Shown one piece after another: positions 46,901 to 60,786 of a DNA stretch of 64,000 nt (its first letter is position 1; each line of letters opens with the position of its first letter). The stretch covers positions 5,845,501-5,909,500 of the forward strand of contig CANTUR010000145.1 in NCBI GenBank assembly GCA_947683625.1. The letters run 5' to 3'. The notes under the pieces were generated by a model. That model searched no databases, had not been told where the DNA came from, and saw only the letters and a list, made by a program, of their open reading frames with translations. A program made the position numbers and the translations under genes. Origin of the DNA: Mallotus nudiflorus. Lineage: Eukaryota; Streptophyta; Magnoliopsida; Malpighiales; Euphorbiaceae.

Positions 46901-49900
46901 TTACCTCTAGCTCAACATCCGAGTTTGACTCAGAGTTTTGCTCAGCAGGGCCATGGTAGAGGCACTAAAGGAGGTGTCAGAGGTTTTGGCTAGGCTTCTA
47001 CCAATTAGTAGAGAGGTCGAGGTCAAGCCAGAGTTTTCTAACTCACTCAGTAGGATGCTTAGGCATCTAATGCCAATGTTGCCGGTATTATTCCTATTTA
47101 TTTCTTGGATTCTTAGGTTTTTTTTTGATCCTGGTGCCACACATTCCTTCGTATCTCCTGTTTTTGCTTCGAAGTCATGTTAATAAGCTTCGAGGATGGC
47201 TTTTCCTTTGTCTGTCGCCACTCCCCTAAGTGATTCATTGGACACCAATGTTGTTCTTTCTAGTTTTCCAATGTTTATCAAAGGTAGAGAATTGTTAATA
47301 CCTTTGGTGTTGTTGGATGTGATGGAATTCGATGTGATTTTGGGTATGGATTGGTTGTCTCACACTATATGTTGTGGATTGTTGAAGTAAAGAAGTGATT
47401 TTTAGAATTCCTGATGAAGAAGAGCTTAAGTTTGTGGGTGATAAAAGTTCTGCACCTCATAATCTCATCTCTACTATCACGACTAGGAAGATGCTAAAGA
47501 AGGGTTGTCAAGGATATTTGGCATTAGTCAAGGATACTTCAGGGGATAAGTTGTCACTCACAGATGTTCCTATTGCTTATGAGTTTCCTGATGTTTTTCC
47601 TGAGGAGTTATTAGGTTTACCACCTCATAGAGAGATTGAGTTATGTATAAATGTGGTTCCAGGCACCACTCCTATTTTGATGCTGCCCTATAAAATGGCT
47701 CCTGCAGAGTAGAAAGAGTTAAAGGGGCGGTTGTAGGAATTACTAGATAAGGGGTTTTATTAGAACTAGTGTTTCTCCTTAGGGTGCACCAGTCCTATTT
47801 ATGACAAAAAAGGATGGTACCCTAAGATTGTGCATAGACTACAAAGAGCTGAATAAGGTGATAGTGAAGAATAAGTATCCTCTCCCAAGGATAGATGATT
47901 TATTTGTTCAGCTTTAGGGTGCATAGTTATTTTCTAATATTGATTTAAGGTTGGGTTATCATCAGTTGTGGATCAATAAGGCCGATGTTCCTAAAATGAC
48001 ATTTCACACTCGATATGGCCACTATGAGTTTCTAGTGATGTCATTTAGGTTGACTAATGCACTAGCTACTTTTATGGATCTGATGAACAAGGTATTCAGA
48101 CCGTTTATGGATCAGTTTATGGTAGTCTTCATTGATGATATACTGGCGTATTCAAAGAGTATGGAGGAGCATGTATATTACTTGAGGATTGTACTACAGA
48201 CATTGAGAGAACATCATCTTTATCCTAAATTCTCAAAGTGTAATTTCTAGTTGGAGAGTGTTGCATTTCTTGGACATATGATGTCTAAAGATGGTATCCA
48301 TGTTGATCTATAAAAGATTAAGGCATTATCTGAGTGGCCTAGACCGACTACAGTTATGGAGATTCATAGTTTTCTAGGTTTAGTTGGGTATTATTGGAGA
48401 TTTGTGTAGGATTTTTCCAGAATTATAACTCCTATGACTTGCTTGACTCAAAAAAATATGAAGTTTCAGTGGTTAGATGCTTATGAGAATAGTTTCCAGT
48501 TGCTAAAGGAGTAGTTAACCATGACACTAGTTTTGGGTTTGCCTAATGGAGTAGATAAGTTCACTGTGTATTGTGATGCCTCTAGAGTTAGCCTGGGTTA
48601 TGTGTTAATGTAGAATGGTAGGATGATAGCTTATGCTTCAAGGTTGTTGAAAAAGCATGAATAGAATTATCCTACTCATAACCTAGAGATGGTTACAGTG
48701 ATCTTTGCTCTCAAGATTTGGAGACATTATTTGTACGGGGTGACTTGTGAGATTTTTACTGATCACAAAAGCCTGAAGTACATTTTTCAATAAAGAGATA
48801 TGAATCTGAGGTAGAGGAGATGGTTAGAATTCCTAAAGGACTATGACTGTGGGATCCTTTATCATTCAGGCAAGGTTAATGTTGTAGAAAATGTCTTGAG
48901 TAGGAAGTCCTCAGGTAGTCTTGCTCATATTAGTATGGAGAGGAGATCGTTGATCCAAGAGTTGCACCAGTTAGTGGATCAAGGTCTGATGATGCAAATG
49001 AGTAGATCTGGTAGACTATTAGCCTAGATCATAGTTCGATCTACGCTGAGAGATAGGATTAAGGCAGCTTAGGGCCAAGATCCTATTCTAGCAGACCTTG
49101 CAGAGAATATTTATATAGGGAAGTTCACTGATTTCACATTTGATGATGAAGGTGTTTTGTGCATCAGTGGTAGGTTATATGTTCCTAATGTGGATAATTT
49201 AAGAGAAAAGATCCTTGAGGAAGCACATTTTACAGCCTACATCATACATCCAGGTGTTACTAAGATGTACCACAATATTAGAGACTTGTATTGATGAGAT
49301 GGACTGAAAAAGGATGTAGTTAATTTTGTTGCAAAGTGTTTGACGTGTCAACAGGTGAAAGCTAAACATCAAAAGCCTTCTGGGAATCTTCAACCACTTC
49401 CTATTCCTGAGTGGAAATGGGAGAGAATTGCTATGGATTTTGTGGTTGGTTTACCTCGTTCTAAGGATGGATACGATTCCATCTAGGTGATTATGGATAG
49501 GTTGACTAAGTCTGCTTATTTCTTGCCTGTGAAAGCCACTTATTCTATAACTATATTGGGGAAGCTATATGTTAAGCATATTGTGTGCCTTCACGGAGTA
49601 CCTGTGTCCATTGTATCTGATAAAGGTTCAGTGTTTACCTCTCAATTTTAGCAAAAATTATAGGAAGTAATAGGCACCAAGCTTGATTTTAGTACTGCTT
49701 TTCATCCTCAGACAGATGGTCAGTCTGAGAGGACGATCCAAACACTAGAAGATATGTTAAGGATGTGTGTTTTGGATCTGGGAGGTAGTTGGGATGATCA
49801 TTTATTGCTTGTAGAGTTTGCATATAATAACAGTTACCATAGCAGTGTTGGGATGGCACCATATGAGGCTTTGTATAGAAGGAAGTGTAGATCCCCTCTG

Positions 49901-50477
49901 AGTTGGGATGAGATTGGGGAGAGAGCATTGACTGGACCTAAGATGGTTTAGGATGCTACTGAGAAGGTTGTTGTGATTAAGAGGAGATTATAGATCATAG
50001 TTAGTAGACATAAGAGCTATGCGAATCTGAGACGCAGAGATGTGGAGTTCTAGGTTATAGACTATATGTTCCTGAAGGTGTCTCCGATGAAGGGTGTGAT
50101 GAGATTTGGCAAGAAGGGTAAGCTAGCACCGAGATATATTGGACCATTCGAGATTCTGGAGAGAGTGGGCATGATTGCATATCGGTTGGCTTTGCCTCCG
50201 AGCTTGTCTTAAGTGTATCTAGTATTCCATATCTCGATGCTGAGGAAGTATATTTTAGACCCTTTACATGTGTTGCAACCTGATAGTGTGGAAGTGAATG
50301 TAGACTTGACGTTCGAGTAGGAGCCTATTGCGATTGTTGATTATCAAGTTCGTCAGTTATGTTTGAAGTAGATTCCAATGGTCAAGGTGTTATGGCGAAG
50401 CAATAACGTAGAGGAGCATACTTGGGAGACTAAAGCAGAGATGCGAGCTTCTTATCTTTATCTCTTTCCTCGATGAT
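46901..50477 (+). pseudogene. Pol remnant of element J (protease to chromodomain)
   Basis: Collinear with E pol over its whole length. Landmarks are protease FDPGATHSFVS (47126), VILGMDWLS (47336), the linker and ELLGLPPHREIELCIN (47609), RT GYHQLWIN and VVFIDDILAYSKS (48130), RNase H YCDAS (48569), integrase YAKCLTCQ-like finger (49330), AMDFVVGLP (49431), YNNSYHSSVGMAPYEALY (49822), and tail IPMVKVLWRS after a TAG at 50369-50371. More than twenty stops break it. By eye nearly all are TAG, mostly where E has CAG or TGG. Non-functional and older than E. Confidence 0.9.
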
Positions 50478-50521
50478 TCTTATTTTTATTCTTTTCTTTG
50501 AATTCGAGGATGAATTCTTAT

Positions 50522-50534
50522 AAAAAAGGGAAAT
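50522..50534 (+). other. Polypurine tract of element J
   Basis: aaaaaagggaaa directly before TGTAAAGACC. It is less G-rich than those of E, D and A. Confidence 0.75.
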
Positions 50535-50693
50535 TGTAAAGACCTAGTATTTTAAATAAAATAATATTATTTTGTGATATGCAGTATTAATAATTTTAAA
50601 TTTTAATTGTGTATTATTATTGTTAATTACTAATATTATTTACGTAATTATTTTAAGGAATTATTTATATAAAAATAATTTATTTTACGTGGG

Positions 50694-50773
<80 letters not shown>

Positions 50774-53545
50774 ATTTGATGATGGGTATTTTGGTAATTT
50801 CATAAATAAATAAAAAAATATGAAAAAGTTAAAAAAAATTCGAGTCAAACTCCTCCCTCTCTCTTCTGTCTTCTTTTTCTTTTTCTTCTTTTTCTCACTG
50901 TGTACCTGCCAGCCACCACTGGAGCCGCCCAACCTCAACCATCGGTGGCCATCAACTCTTCCCTTCCTCCTCCACCTCCTCGCTGCCAATAGAGCCGCCA
51001 GTCGCCCCTAGAATCGCCAAAAATTTAAGTGACTGAAACTTGGAGATTTGTGATGTCGGTGAGCTTTCAACCACCCTAGCTCGTTGGACCGGACTTGTTT
51101 GAGAGCTTTTCCTCCGGTGAGTCCATTTTTGAGCTCCGTTTGACCTCAAATTCTCTCGATTTTTAGATATCTTCAATTTTTAATTTATGTGTTTTAGGGT
51201 TTTTTAATTTTTTTGAACTTGATAAAGTTTGATTCTTGAAATCTTGCTTCACAAATGTTGTAGCTCAAGCTTCTCAAATATATTTTTTGTGAATTTTTTT
51301 GAATTAATTTGAATTTTGGTTAATTTTTTATTATTTTAATATTGAATATTGAATTTTTGATAATTATGTTAATTACTTATTTTTATTGAAAATTTAGTTG
51401 AATTGGTGTTATTAATGTGAGTTAATAATTTTAGAATTTTTAAAATAATTTTTGGTGAATTTAAATAATTTTTTTTAGAATATTAATTATATTTTGTATA
51501 TTTTGTATTATTGAGTTAATTGTGTAGTTTTGTGAAAATTATAGTTAAATATTATGTTTCAGATGATTTTAGAATTATATAGGGTGTTAAAATGATTTTT
51601 ATAAATTATTTACTATTTTTAAACTAATTAATACTAATTTTCAAAAATTATATTCAAATAATATATTATTTACTATTTTGGTGATTAAATGGATTTTTAA
51701 TTACTTTTAATACATATTTAAGCTATTTGAATGCATAAAAATGAATTTTTACTATTTTATGTGTAATTATTGAAAAATTAGATTTTTGTTAATATTATAT
51801 TATTATTTGGGATTTTTATTTAATAATTGTGAAAATAATTGTATTTGGTGTTTTATTGTTTAAGTATATTATATGTTAGTATTTTGAGGATATTTATGGA
51901 AATTATTGATTTTTAATATATTTATTATTTTAAATGTATTTTTAGTGAATTTGTGAACATCAGTTAGGAATTGTGTAGTTCGATATCCTAACCCGAGTTA
52001 TTGAGTTATCTATGTTAGAAGTGTGTTTTCTTGCAGGATCGGCTCTACTTTTTAGTATAGAGACGTTTACAGAGGAGGTTCTGTCGAATTATTGGTAGAA
52101 TTCTCATAAAACGTGACATCGGGTCAATTTTGAATTTTCATATTTGTCTGCGTTTTGTATTCTTAGAACGAGTCTTCTTTAAAAGTATAAGTTAGGAATT
52201 TATTTTGATTGTTATTATCATTTATTTTCTAGTTGCGCCGAGATCGAGGCCTATCGAATGGGCTCATAGAGCCAGTCTTGAGGAGCGCAGAATTGTGAGT
52301 TATTGTTTTATATATACAATGCATATAGGATGCATTATATTGAGTATTCATGTTTTTAGTATGTATTTATACATGAAATGTTTTAATAAATGTTTTAGTA
52401 TATGTTAGGTATATTTTCAGTATATTTTGGTATATTTCAATATATATGCTTGCTATATTTTCATTATATTTTTGGTATATTCATGGTTTATATTTGGTAT
52501 ATTTATGGTTCATTTTGGTTATATGTAGTGTATATATACTTGAAATATACTTAGTATATTTCTGGTATATATATGGTTTATTTCGTTGTTATGAATGTTA
52601 ATATGTTTAATTATGCATTATTTATTTCCCATATGTATATTCAATTTTATTTGAAGGATATTAATAGAACGTGCTACCTAGTGGGCAATACCAGGACCGT
52701 GTACGTACCGGTACGATAGATTTTAGAGTTATAAAATCACTTAAGGTGACTTTTATTTGATTGAATTTTGAGATTGATGTGATTGAATAGTGTGATTGCT
52801 AGAGCTCGGTTGACCTAGTGTCTCAGGGCTAATCACACTAACAGTGAGATTGCTAGAGCTCGGTTGACTTAGTATCTCGGGGACAGTCTACTATCCAAAA
52901 TGGAATAAGAGAATTAATTTGGAATTAAGTGAGCCTATATGGCTAGAGAGATATTTTTGGTTGAGGTTGCGTAAAATTAGGGTTCTATTTGATCATTCAT
53001 TAAAATAAATATTTTTCAGCACGTATTATACATAAAAGTGATTTCAGCATCTGTGTGAAATGCATGTATATATTTATTATATATACTGATGCTTGATTTC
53101 ATATGACATTAAGAGGTGCATGTATATATAATATAATAATTCACTCAGTGAGGTCTGACTCCCCTCAATTGTTTATTTTTCAGGAGATTCTTCGTCTTCA
53201 GACCTCAATAGTAGGCCCATACACCAGACTTCTTCAGCATCGACTAGTTTATGTAAATTACTTATCTGACTTCTATTGTATTATAGAAAACTGCAGTAGT
53301 AGTTGTAGTTTGTATATGTAGAATGTTGTTTATGTCAGAGACCTTTCTTTGAATATTGTATGCAAACATTTTATTTTATAATATGACATTGAGTATTTAT
53401 TTTATATCGATTTAATTTTTTTATTTTGGTGTATTTTTATTTATTTATTGCATGATTTTATTTTTTAAGGCTTGCCATGGGTTCTAGATTCGAAAGAATT
53501 CTTGTTCCCTAGCATCGGTCATGACTCTCGGGTTGGGTCATGACA
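50535..53545 (+). repeat. 3' LTR of element J (3.0 kb)
   Basis: TGTAAAGACC to GGGTCATGACA. Collinear with the J 5' LTR and with E: donor-like CCTCCG/GTGAGT (51117), acceptor TTCTTGCAG (52036), second donor (52295), CGTACCGGTACG (52703), two 54-bp repeats (near 52798 and 52850), acceptor TATTTTTCAG (53183). An AAT/ATT tract lies near its start. It is followed by 23 bases identical to those after the 5' LTR. Confidence 0.9.
50698..50771. repeat. (AAT)n(ATT)n triplet tract forming an inverted repeat
   Basis: About 40 bp of AAT units pass directly into about 33 bp of ATT units, so the tract can fold into a long hairpin. It lies near the start of the J 3' LTR. Confidence 0.95.
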
Positions 53546-53568
53546 TTCAGACCTCCCTAGTAGAACTT
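53546..53568 (+). repeat. 23-bp gag-derived sequence repeated after both J LTRs
   Basis: Identical to 45899-45921, where it is the start of the J gag remnant. Here it follows the right-hand LTR and then breaks into another LTR fragment. Confidence 0.85.
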
Positions 53569-53891
53569 TTCGTTGGACTCTTTCCTCTCTGGCCAATTTA
53601 TATAAATACTAAACCATACATTTTCTTATATTTTAGTAATCGTTGCAATAGTAGTGTTTATTGTTGTAGCATTGCATTATATTAGTTAGAGACCCCGTAT
53701 TTGGATATTGTATGAAGATATTTTATTATGTTATGATATGAATTTCTTTTATATTAATTAAAATTTTAATTCTGGTGTATTTTGTGTTATAATTGCATGT
53801 GTTTTTATTTTAAGACTTGCTATGAGTTCCGAATTCGAAAAAATTCCCATTCTCTAGTGCCGATCATGACTCCCTAGTTTGGGTTGTGACA
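53569..53891 (+). repeat. LTR 3'-end fragment K
   Basis: Ends AAGACTTGCTATGAGTTCC..GGGTTGTGACA, the terminal block of these LTRs, preceded by the usual AT-rich stretch. Only the last 320 bp are present. No primer site follows. Confidence 0.75.
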
Positions 53892-54827
<936 letters not shown>

Positions 54828-57051
54828 TGTCATGACCCGAACCCGGGGCATATGACCGGCACTAGGGAATAAGACTAGGGAATAAGAAAGCATAAAGCTA
54901 CCGAAACTCGTAGTAAACTTTAAAAGAAAAATGCAGAATATTTAAACTTTGAAACCTTACAATAAATAATTAACTCACAATGCACATTATCAACTTGATT
55001 TTTCTCAATATAATTTAAACCATAATGTCATAGTGCATAAAATAAATAAACATCAGTTATACAAATAATATCTCAGTATATAATATTCAACCTAAAATAT
55101 ACAATTATACAGTTTTCTACTGCGGTACACGAATATAAATACAACACAACTAAGTACACCTACGTAGAATTGCCGGTCACGAAGTTACACGGTGAAGAGA
55201 AGTAGACCTAATAGAAAACTCCCAAACTCTTGAAAAAAATAAGTTGAGGGGAGTCAGACCTCACTGAGTAAGTTAATAAAGAAATGAATATGGTTTGAAA
55301 ATCTCCTTAAAAATAAATTTTTATGGAAATATAATATAATTATAATTTTATTCAAATCATTTGATATACATATAAGAAATCCATTTTTCAAAGGAAAGAA
55401 TTAAATATTTAAATGCTTTTTAAAACATTTCAGTATAAAAATTTGGTAGAACCCGATTTATCAATTTTTATAATAGTCATACGACTCACTTATATCCAAG
55501 ACTGTTGGATCCTAAGCAAAGCATCACCAGGATACACAGCCGCAATCATATCACTTAATCCAATATCACTGGCGGTGTTCGAGAGTAAAGTATCACCAGA
55601 CCATCGACCCTAGTGATTTAATAAATATTAATCCAAATTATACTAGCGATGTCCGAGAGCAAAGCATTACCAGACCTTCGGCCCCAATATTTATTAAATA
55701 AACAAATATTATACTATTAGCGGTGTCCGAGAGCAAAACATCACCAGACCATCAGCCCTAGTAATATAATTAAATAATCACATATTTTACCGGTGTGCAC
55801 ACGATCCTGATGAAACCCATTAGGTAGCTGTTCTATTGTGGTTTATTTAAAATAATTACAAATAAATAAAATAAGGAAAATTACAATAAATAACAATAAA
55901 ATAAATCAACTATAAATTAAATCATGCAATATCATATGAAGAATGCCGACAAAAATCTCATAAAATTAAATTCATCAGAATTTAATATGTTTTAAATTAA
56001 AAGACTCAACACTCAAATCAAATATTAACTTACATGATAAAGGCGCTCCTCTGGCACGTCGTGTCCGACCTCGACTGGTAGACGCGACTGGAGGGGCGAC
56101 TAAAAGGCAGAAAAAGGAAAACGACTATCAAAAAATAGAACCTTAACTTCTAGAATTTCTACGGAAGACTCGACTTGAACTTAGAATAAAAATTTTAGGA
56201 TTGACCCAGTGTTACATTTTACGAGAAATCTACCAAAAATTTGGCAGAGTTTTCTCTGTAAAACGGACATCCCTCTACCGAAGTAGAGTCAATCATGCAA
56301 GTAAACATACTTCAAAATTTCACAAAAGTTTAACACTTCAGGTTGAGACCCCGAACTACAAAATTCCTAACCAAGGTTCATAAAAATACAAATAAGAAAA
56401 TATTAAATATTAATATAGTAAATCACCAAAAACTATAAAAAACAATAATAAATCATAATATAATTTATTCAATTTTCAAAACACTAAATAAAATTATTTT
56501 CCACCATAGTTTAATAAAATTTTAAATAATAATATAATATTAATAAAAACCCAACTATCCAAATAAACACCATAATATAGTCAAATTCAAACTTTATTTT
56601 TTCAAATAGTTTAAATATACTCTAATATTAATTAAAAACTCATTCAAATCACAAAACAATAAATAATTTAATATTGAATACATTTTTTTTTAAAAAAAAT
56701 AGAGTTAACTAGTTAAACATAGTAATTATTTTATAAAAATTATTCTAATATTCAATAAAATTCTAAAACCATAAAAAATATAATTTAACAATATTTTCAA
56801 CCAAATTACACAATTACCCCAAAATTCCAATATTCACATAAACATAATAATTCCCCAAAAATTTAACTAAATCATCAAAAATTATTTTATTCACACTAAA
56901 ATTAGTAACTTAATTTATTAACACTAATTAACTCAAATATTCAACCAAAAATAATTAATTAATAACATTAACAAAATATACATAAAACTTAAAATATCCA
57001 ACTAAATATACAAAATTCCATAAAATCAAATTATTTAATCCAAATCATAAT
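54828..57051 (-). repeat. LTR L (minus strand), second subfamily
   Basis: Plus view starts TGTCATGACCCGAACC. It has GGGGAGTCAGACCTCACTGAG (55244), four repeats of a TCCGAGAGCAAAGCATYACCAG type (55505-55760), GTGTGCACACGATCCTGATG near 55794, the hairpin/acceptor block near 56215-56300, and a long AT-rich tract. It is interrupted at 57052 by LTR M before its own start is reached. Confidence 0.85.
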
Positions 57052-57718
57052 TGTCATAACCCAAAACAGGAGGCCATAATCGGCGTTAGGGAACGAGAAT
57101 TCTTTCAAATCCGGAACCCATAGCTAGCCTTGAAGAAAATAAAATAAAAGCATGCAATAATAATAAAATAAATAAAATATCTTGCAGCGGAAATTAAAAT
57201 CTCATAAGTAACAATATAACTCATCCACTGATTTAATAACACAAATCCATCTCATATATATATAATCTTTCAATACAAATTCTTGTTTCAATCCTTTAAA
57301 ATATAAATCTCATACATATATAAAACATACATCCCACAACTTAACTACTGCAGTGTCTAGAATACAATATAAAATTAAGTAAGCAGTTTACATAATAAAG
57401 TCGGGGTAGAAGAAATCCGGCGTAAGGGTTTGCTACTGAGGTATGAGGATGAAGACTCTCATAAAAAATAATCAATGGAGGGGAGTCAGACCTCACTGAA
57501 TGAATTGTTATAATATATATACATGCATAGCTAAATGACAAATGCACACATTCAATAGTGTATATAATAAATATATATACAGGCAAATGCACATAGATGC
57601 AGCAAAATTATTTTATATAATACGGAACATAATAATCGTTTATGAAGGATCAAATAGAACCCTAAATGATCGCAACCTCAAATAGTGTTAGACAACACTC
57701 TAGCCATATAGGCTCACT
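57052..57718 (-). repeat. LTR M (minus strand), interrupted by unit N
   Basis: Plus view starts TGTCATAACCC, with CTAGGGAACGAGAATTC-like text as in B and E, GGGGAGTCAGACCTCACTGA (57481), and AGAACCCTAAATGATCGCAACC. It belongs to the E-like subfamily and lies inside LTR L. It breaks at 57718 within the segment that reads GCCATATAGGCTCACT in related copies. Confidence 0.85.
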
Positions 57719-57959
57719 GTAGGCGGCAGGGTTTAGCATGCACCCTAGTGTTTGGCGACCACGGCACTGTGTGGGTTCGAGGCCTACTAGGAAATATGAT
57801 ATAGGTCATAGGACTATTTGGAGATGGAGTGACCACCCGGATAAAAGCTGGGACACACTTTACAGCAACTGGATCCCACGGAGGTTCCCAGAAGCCGTCA
57901 TCAGAGATCGGGTTCGAAAACTGGGTATGAGCATTTGAATGCTCACCCAACCTTGCAGT

Positions 57960-58590
57960 TAGCCTCTGTTTGTGTTTTGCATTTCATTACCGTTTAATTA
58001 TTTAATTATTTCCTCATTTACCACAAATAATGAAATTGCCTTCGGATAATTGCCAGATTTTATAATTAAGTCCGAGTTTGCACGTTACTCCAATTTCATG
58101 CCTTTATTTCCCAACATTCAAAAAACACAGTAAATAAAATAAATAATAATTTACAACCATACATTCAAAATTAAATAGGGGGAAGGGATTAAGGCTTACA
58201 ACGCTTTTTAATCAAATAAACAAAATAATATACATAAAATAAACCAAACATATACCAAAATAAAATACTAAAATAACATAAAGACAACAATATACAAAGG
58301 ATAAATAGCAAAAGTGATTGCTTGACGACAGAAATTATCAAGTAATTCCTATAAATATCACACGATTAGCCTTTCTTCTTACAAAAAACAAAGTCACATA
58401 TAACAATGTTTACAAAGAGATCCTACAAAGAGGTTGTCATATTATGAGTTAAAGAAAATATCGAACAATCAAGATAGTCACCATCATGCAATCATATAGA
58501 CATGTTTAAGGTCAAAAGGGGACATGTTAAGGCAGGCATCATAGTAAATAATCAACAAAATGAAGCAGGGATTGGGATAACCCTGTCAAT
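57960..58590. other. AT-rich stretch of unit N without recognisable content
   Basis: No frame, RNA gene or repeat seen. A 66-codon plus frame at 57738-57938 just before it resembles nothing I know. Confidence 0.4.
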
Positions 58591-58780
58591 GAGGTGGTCA
58601 CCTCATTGATGAGGCGATCGCCTCATCAACAGGGCACTTTCAATCTTGAGATAAAAACTAGCAATACGCACATAAAAGGTAAGCTCCCTAAAGGCCTGTC
58701 AGTGGGGTGATCGCCTCATTAATGAGGCAATCGTCTCACTGAGATGGGGTGATGCCTCTATGAAGAGGCATCGCCTGACC
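58591..58780. repeat. Palindrome cluster 1 (GAGGCGATCGCCTC type)
   Basis: Copies at 58591 (gaggtggtcacctc), 58611 (perfect), 58704, 58724, and two shorter forms at 58745 and 58764. Neighbours in each pair are 20 bp apart. Confidence 0.85.
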
Positions 58781-59099
58781 ACCAGACCGGCTCTGACTTC
58801 CAAGATGTGCAAACTTCTACTCTAAGCAACCAAAACATGCGTATACACACTCTACACTCATTGTACTACGATTACATGTAAAAGTATTCAAAGGTCCATC
58901 AATAAAATAAGATATCAAGCAAGACACACCAGAGGTAAACTTAAAATATGCTAAAGACTCAATTACACACAAGCAAGAACATATGAAATGATGAACATAT
59001 CAAGTTCAAGATGCAAATTTCATACCAAAATGAGAGGCCCTCAGAGCTACTTTGATTGAGATCCTTGCTAAGATATGGTATCTCTCCTTAACACAAGTT

Positions 59100-59335
59100 T
59101 CTTCCTTCTTCTCTTATGGGAAAGTGGACCTCCTCTCTTCCTTCAGGACGTTTTCCTCCTTCTTCTCTTCTCTCCCTCTATCTTTTTTTCTTCAGAGCTC
59201 TCTCCCCTTTCTTTCTCCTCTTCTCTCCTTTTTTTCTCTCTCTTTTTTTCCTTTTATCCCTTAGCTTTCCCATCCCCCTCAGCCTCCTAGCCCATCATGA
59301 GCTCTCCTAGCCTTTTTCCTTTCCCCAAAAGTCTT
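59100..59335 (+). repeat. Pyrimidine-rich tract
   Basis: About 230 bp of mostly C and T on the plus strand. The three overlapping open frames here (Ser/Leu/Phe-rich) are composition artefacts. Confidence 0.8.
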
Positions 59336-59406
59336 TTCCCCATGAAAGGAGAAAGTCTGGATAGTGGGGCCCGTGCCACTTGATTGTAGTTGCATGTGGG
59401 CTGCTA

Positions 59407-59491
59407 GAGGGGCGGTGCCTTATCGATGAGGCGATCGCCTCTGTGATGAGGTGATCGCCTCATTGGCAGCTGCCAAAGAGGCAATTGCCTC
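59407..59491. repeat. Palindrome cluster 2
   Basis: Copies at 59428 (perfect GAGGCGATCGCCTC), 59448 (one change), 59478 (gaggcaattgcctc), and a decayed one at 59407. Spacings 20 and 30 bp. Confidence 0.85.
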
Positions 59492-59897
59492 ATTACACTG
59501 AGGCAGCCCCCCTTTAGCCCGAGCCCGCGCTTGCCCGAGCGGGCCTGGGCCAAACTTGGGTAGTTGAGCTCAGTTTGGGTTTTGCAGGCTTCTGGATTTT
59601 CAAGTCCACTTTTCACTTAGAGATTCAGGCTTCATCCTTATGTCCAAGTTCATATTCTCATCATTGGGCTTGATAACAGGCCGGTTAAACTGAGCAACCC
59701 GAATTCGTCCCCTAACACGGGCCAACTGAATCGGGTGTCTACAGTTTGCCCCCTGATTTTTTGAAAAATCAAATGCATGCAATGCCATTTTTCAAAAAAT
59801 CACATGCACAACAACAAATAAACAATAAGGCAAGAAATGTACCTAACTCTCGGGTCTCACCCGAGAGATGAATTCTTCAATTCTGAAATATGACTGT

Positions 59898-60183
59898 GAT
59901 CCTCGGGTTTTCCTGGCCCGATCAACCACTCATTAATATTTAATAGAGTCATTTGAAAATTTCTAACCTTGGGTTTTCCTAGCCCGACCCTTACAACATT
60001 GGAATTCGATTCTCGGGTTTTCTTGGCCCGGTCTTCGCAACACTAAAACTTGATTCTCGGGTTTTCCTAGCTCGGTCTTCCCAATACTGAAACTTAATTC
60101 TCGGGTTTTCCTGGCCTGGTCTTCGCAACACTGAAACTTGATTCTAGGGTTTTCCTGGCCCGATCTTCGCTGGGGATATGGTT
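59898..60183 (+). repeat. 44-bp tandem repeat upstream of the PMD gene
   Basis: Core GATTCTCGGGTTTTCCTGGC. Units start at 60008, 60052, 60096 and 60140, exactly 44 bp apart; earlier, more diverged units at 59898 and 59965, and a decayed one near 60176. Confidence 0.9.
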
Positions 60184-60299
60184 TTCAAATTTTCCTAGTC
60201 TGATTATCACTCCTTTGGGGACATAGACTTCTGGGTTGTCTTGGCCCAGTTGTCCTTCACTTTTAACTTCGGGGATACTACCCAAACAATCATCTCGAT

Positions 60300-60540
60300 C
60301 CTTGAGCTTCGGGGATTCAAACCCGAACAGCCCTGTCCTTTGAGCTTTGGGGATTTAAACCCGAACAGCCCTCTCTTTGAGCTTTGGGGATTTAAACCCG
60401 AACAGCCCTCTCTTTGAGCTTTGGGGATTCAAACCTAAACAGCTCTGTCCTGCAAGCTTCGGGGATTCAAACCTGAACATCCCTCTCTTTGAGGTTCGGG
60501 GATTCAAACCCGAACAGCCCTGTCCTCTGAGCTCCGGGCT
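60300..60540 (+). repeat. 37-bp tandem repeat upstream of the PMD gene
   Basis: Core GGGGATTCAAACCCGAACAG. GAGCTT-phase starts at 60304, 60342, 60379, 60416, 60453 and further units to about 60530, 37-38 bp apart. The 88-codon minus frame over it is a repeat translation. Confidence 0.9.
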
Positions 60541-60663
60541 CTTAAAGATCCTTTCTCTTAATTCTGCCTCCCTAGTATGCAGTACTAACTTCCACCCATC
60601 ATTCTCATCACCGTCATTCATTCATCATCATTTTTTTAGGGGATATCCTACGCTCTTGCTTGC

Positions 60664-60670
60664 TATAAAA
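60664..60670 (+). promoter_or_regulatory. Candidate TATA box of the PMD gene
   Basis: TATAAAA in GCTATAAAAACACTC, followed by a CT-rich leader and an ATG 117 bases downstream. The same layout (TATAAAA, CT-rich leader, ATG) recurs at 63769. Confidence 0.65.
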
Positions 60671-60786
60671 ACACTCTTTTCCTTTTATCCTTTCTCCCTT
60701 CCATTATATTTTTTTCTTCCCCTTTTTCTTTTCCTCTTTTCCTTATACTTCTCATACTCTCTGCATCTCTCCCCACTTTTTAGTCG

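Noticed and set aside
53546..53891. A second 3' terminus of a composite J LTR
   Set aside because: The first 23 bases are gag sequence, so a tandem-array joint followed by a separate LTR fragment fits better, though I cannot exclude a composite LTR.
57770..57790. GGGTTCGA text resembling a tRNA T-arm
   Set aside because: No matching stem, anticodon arm or acceptor could be folded around it.
57738..57950. Overlapping 66- and 78-codon frames at the start of unit N
   Set aside because: Both strands are open in the same place, with no recognisable motif.
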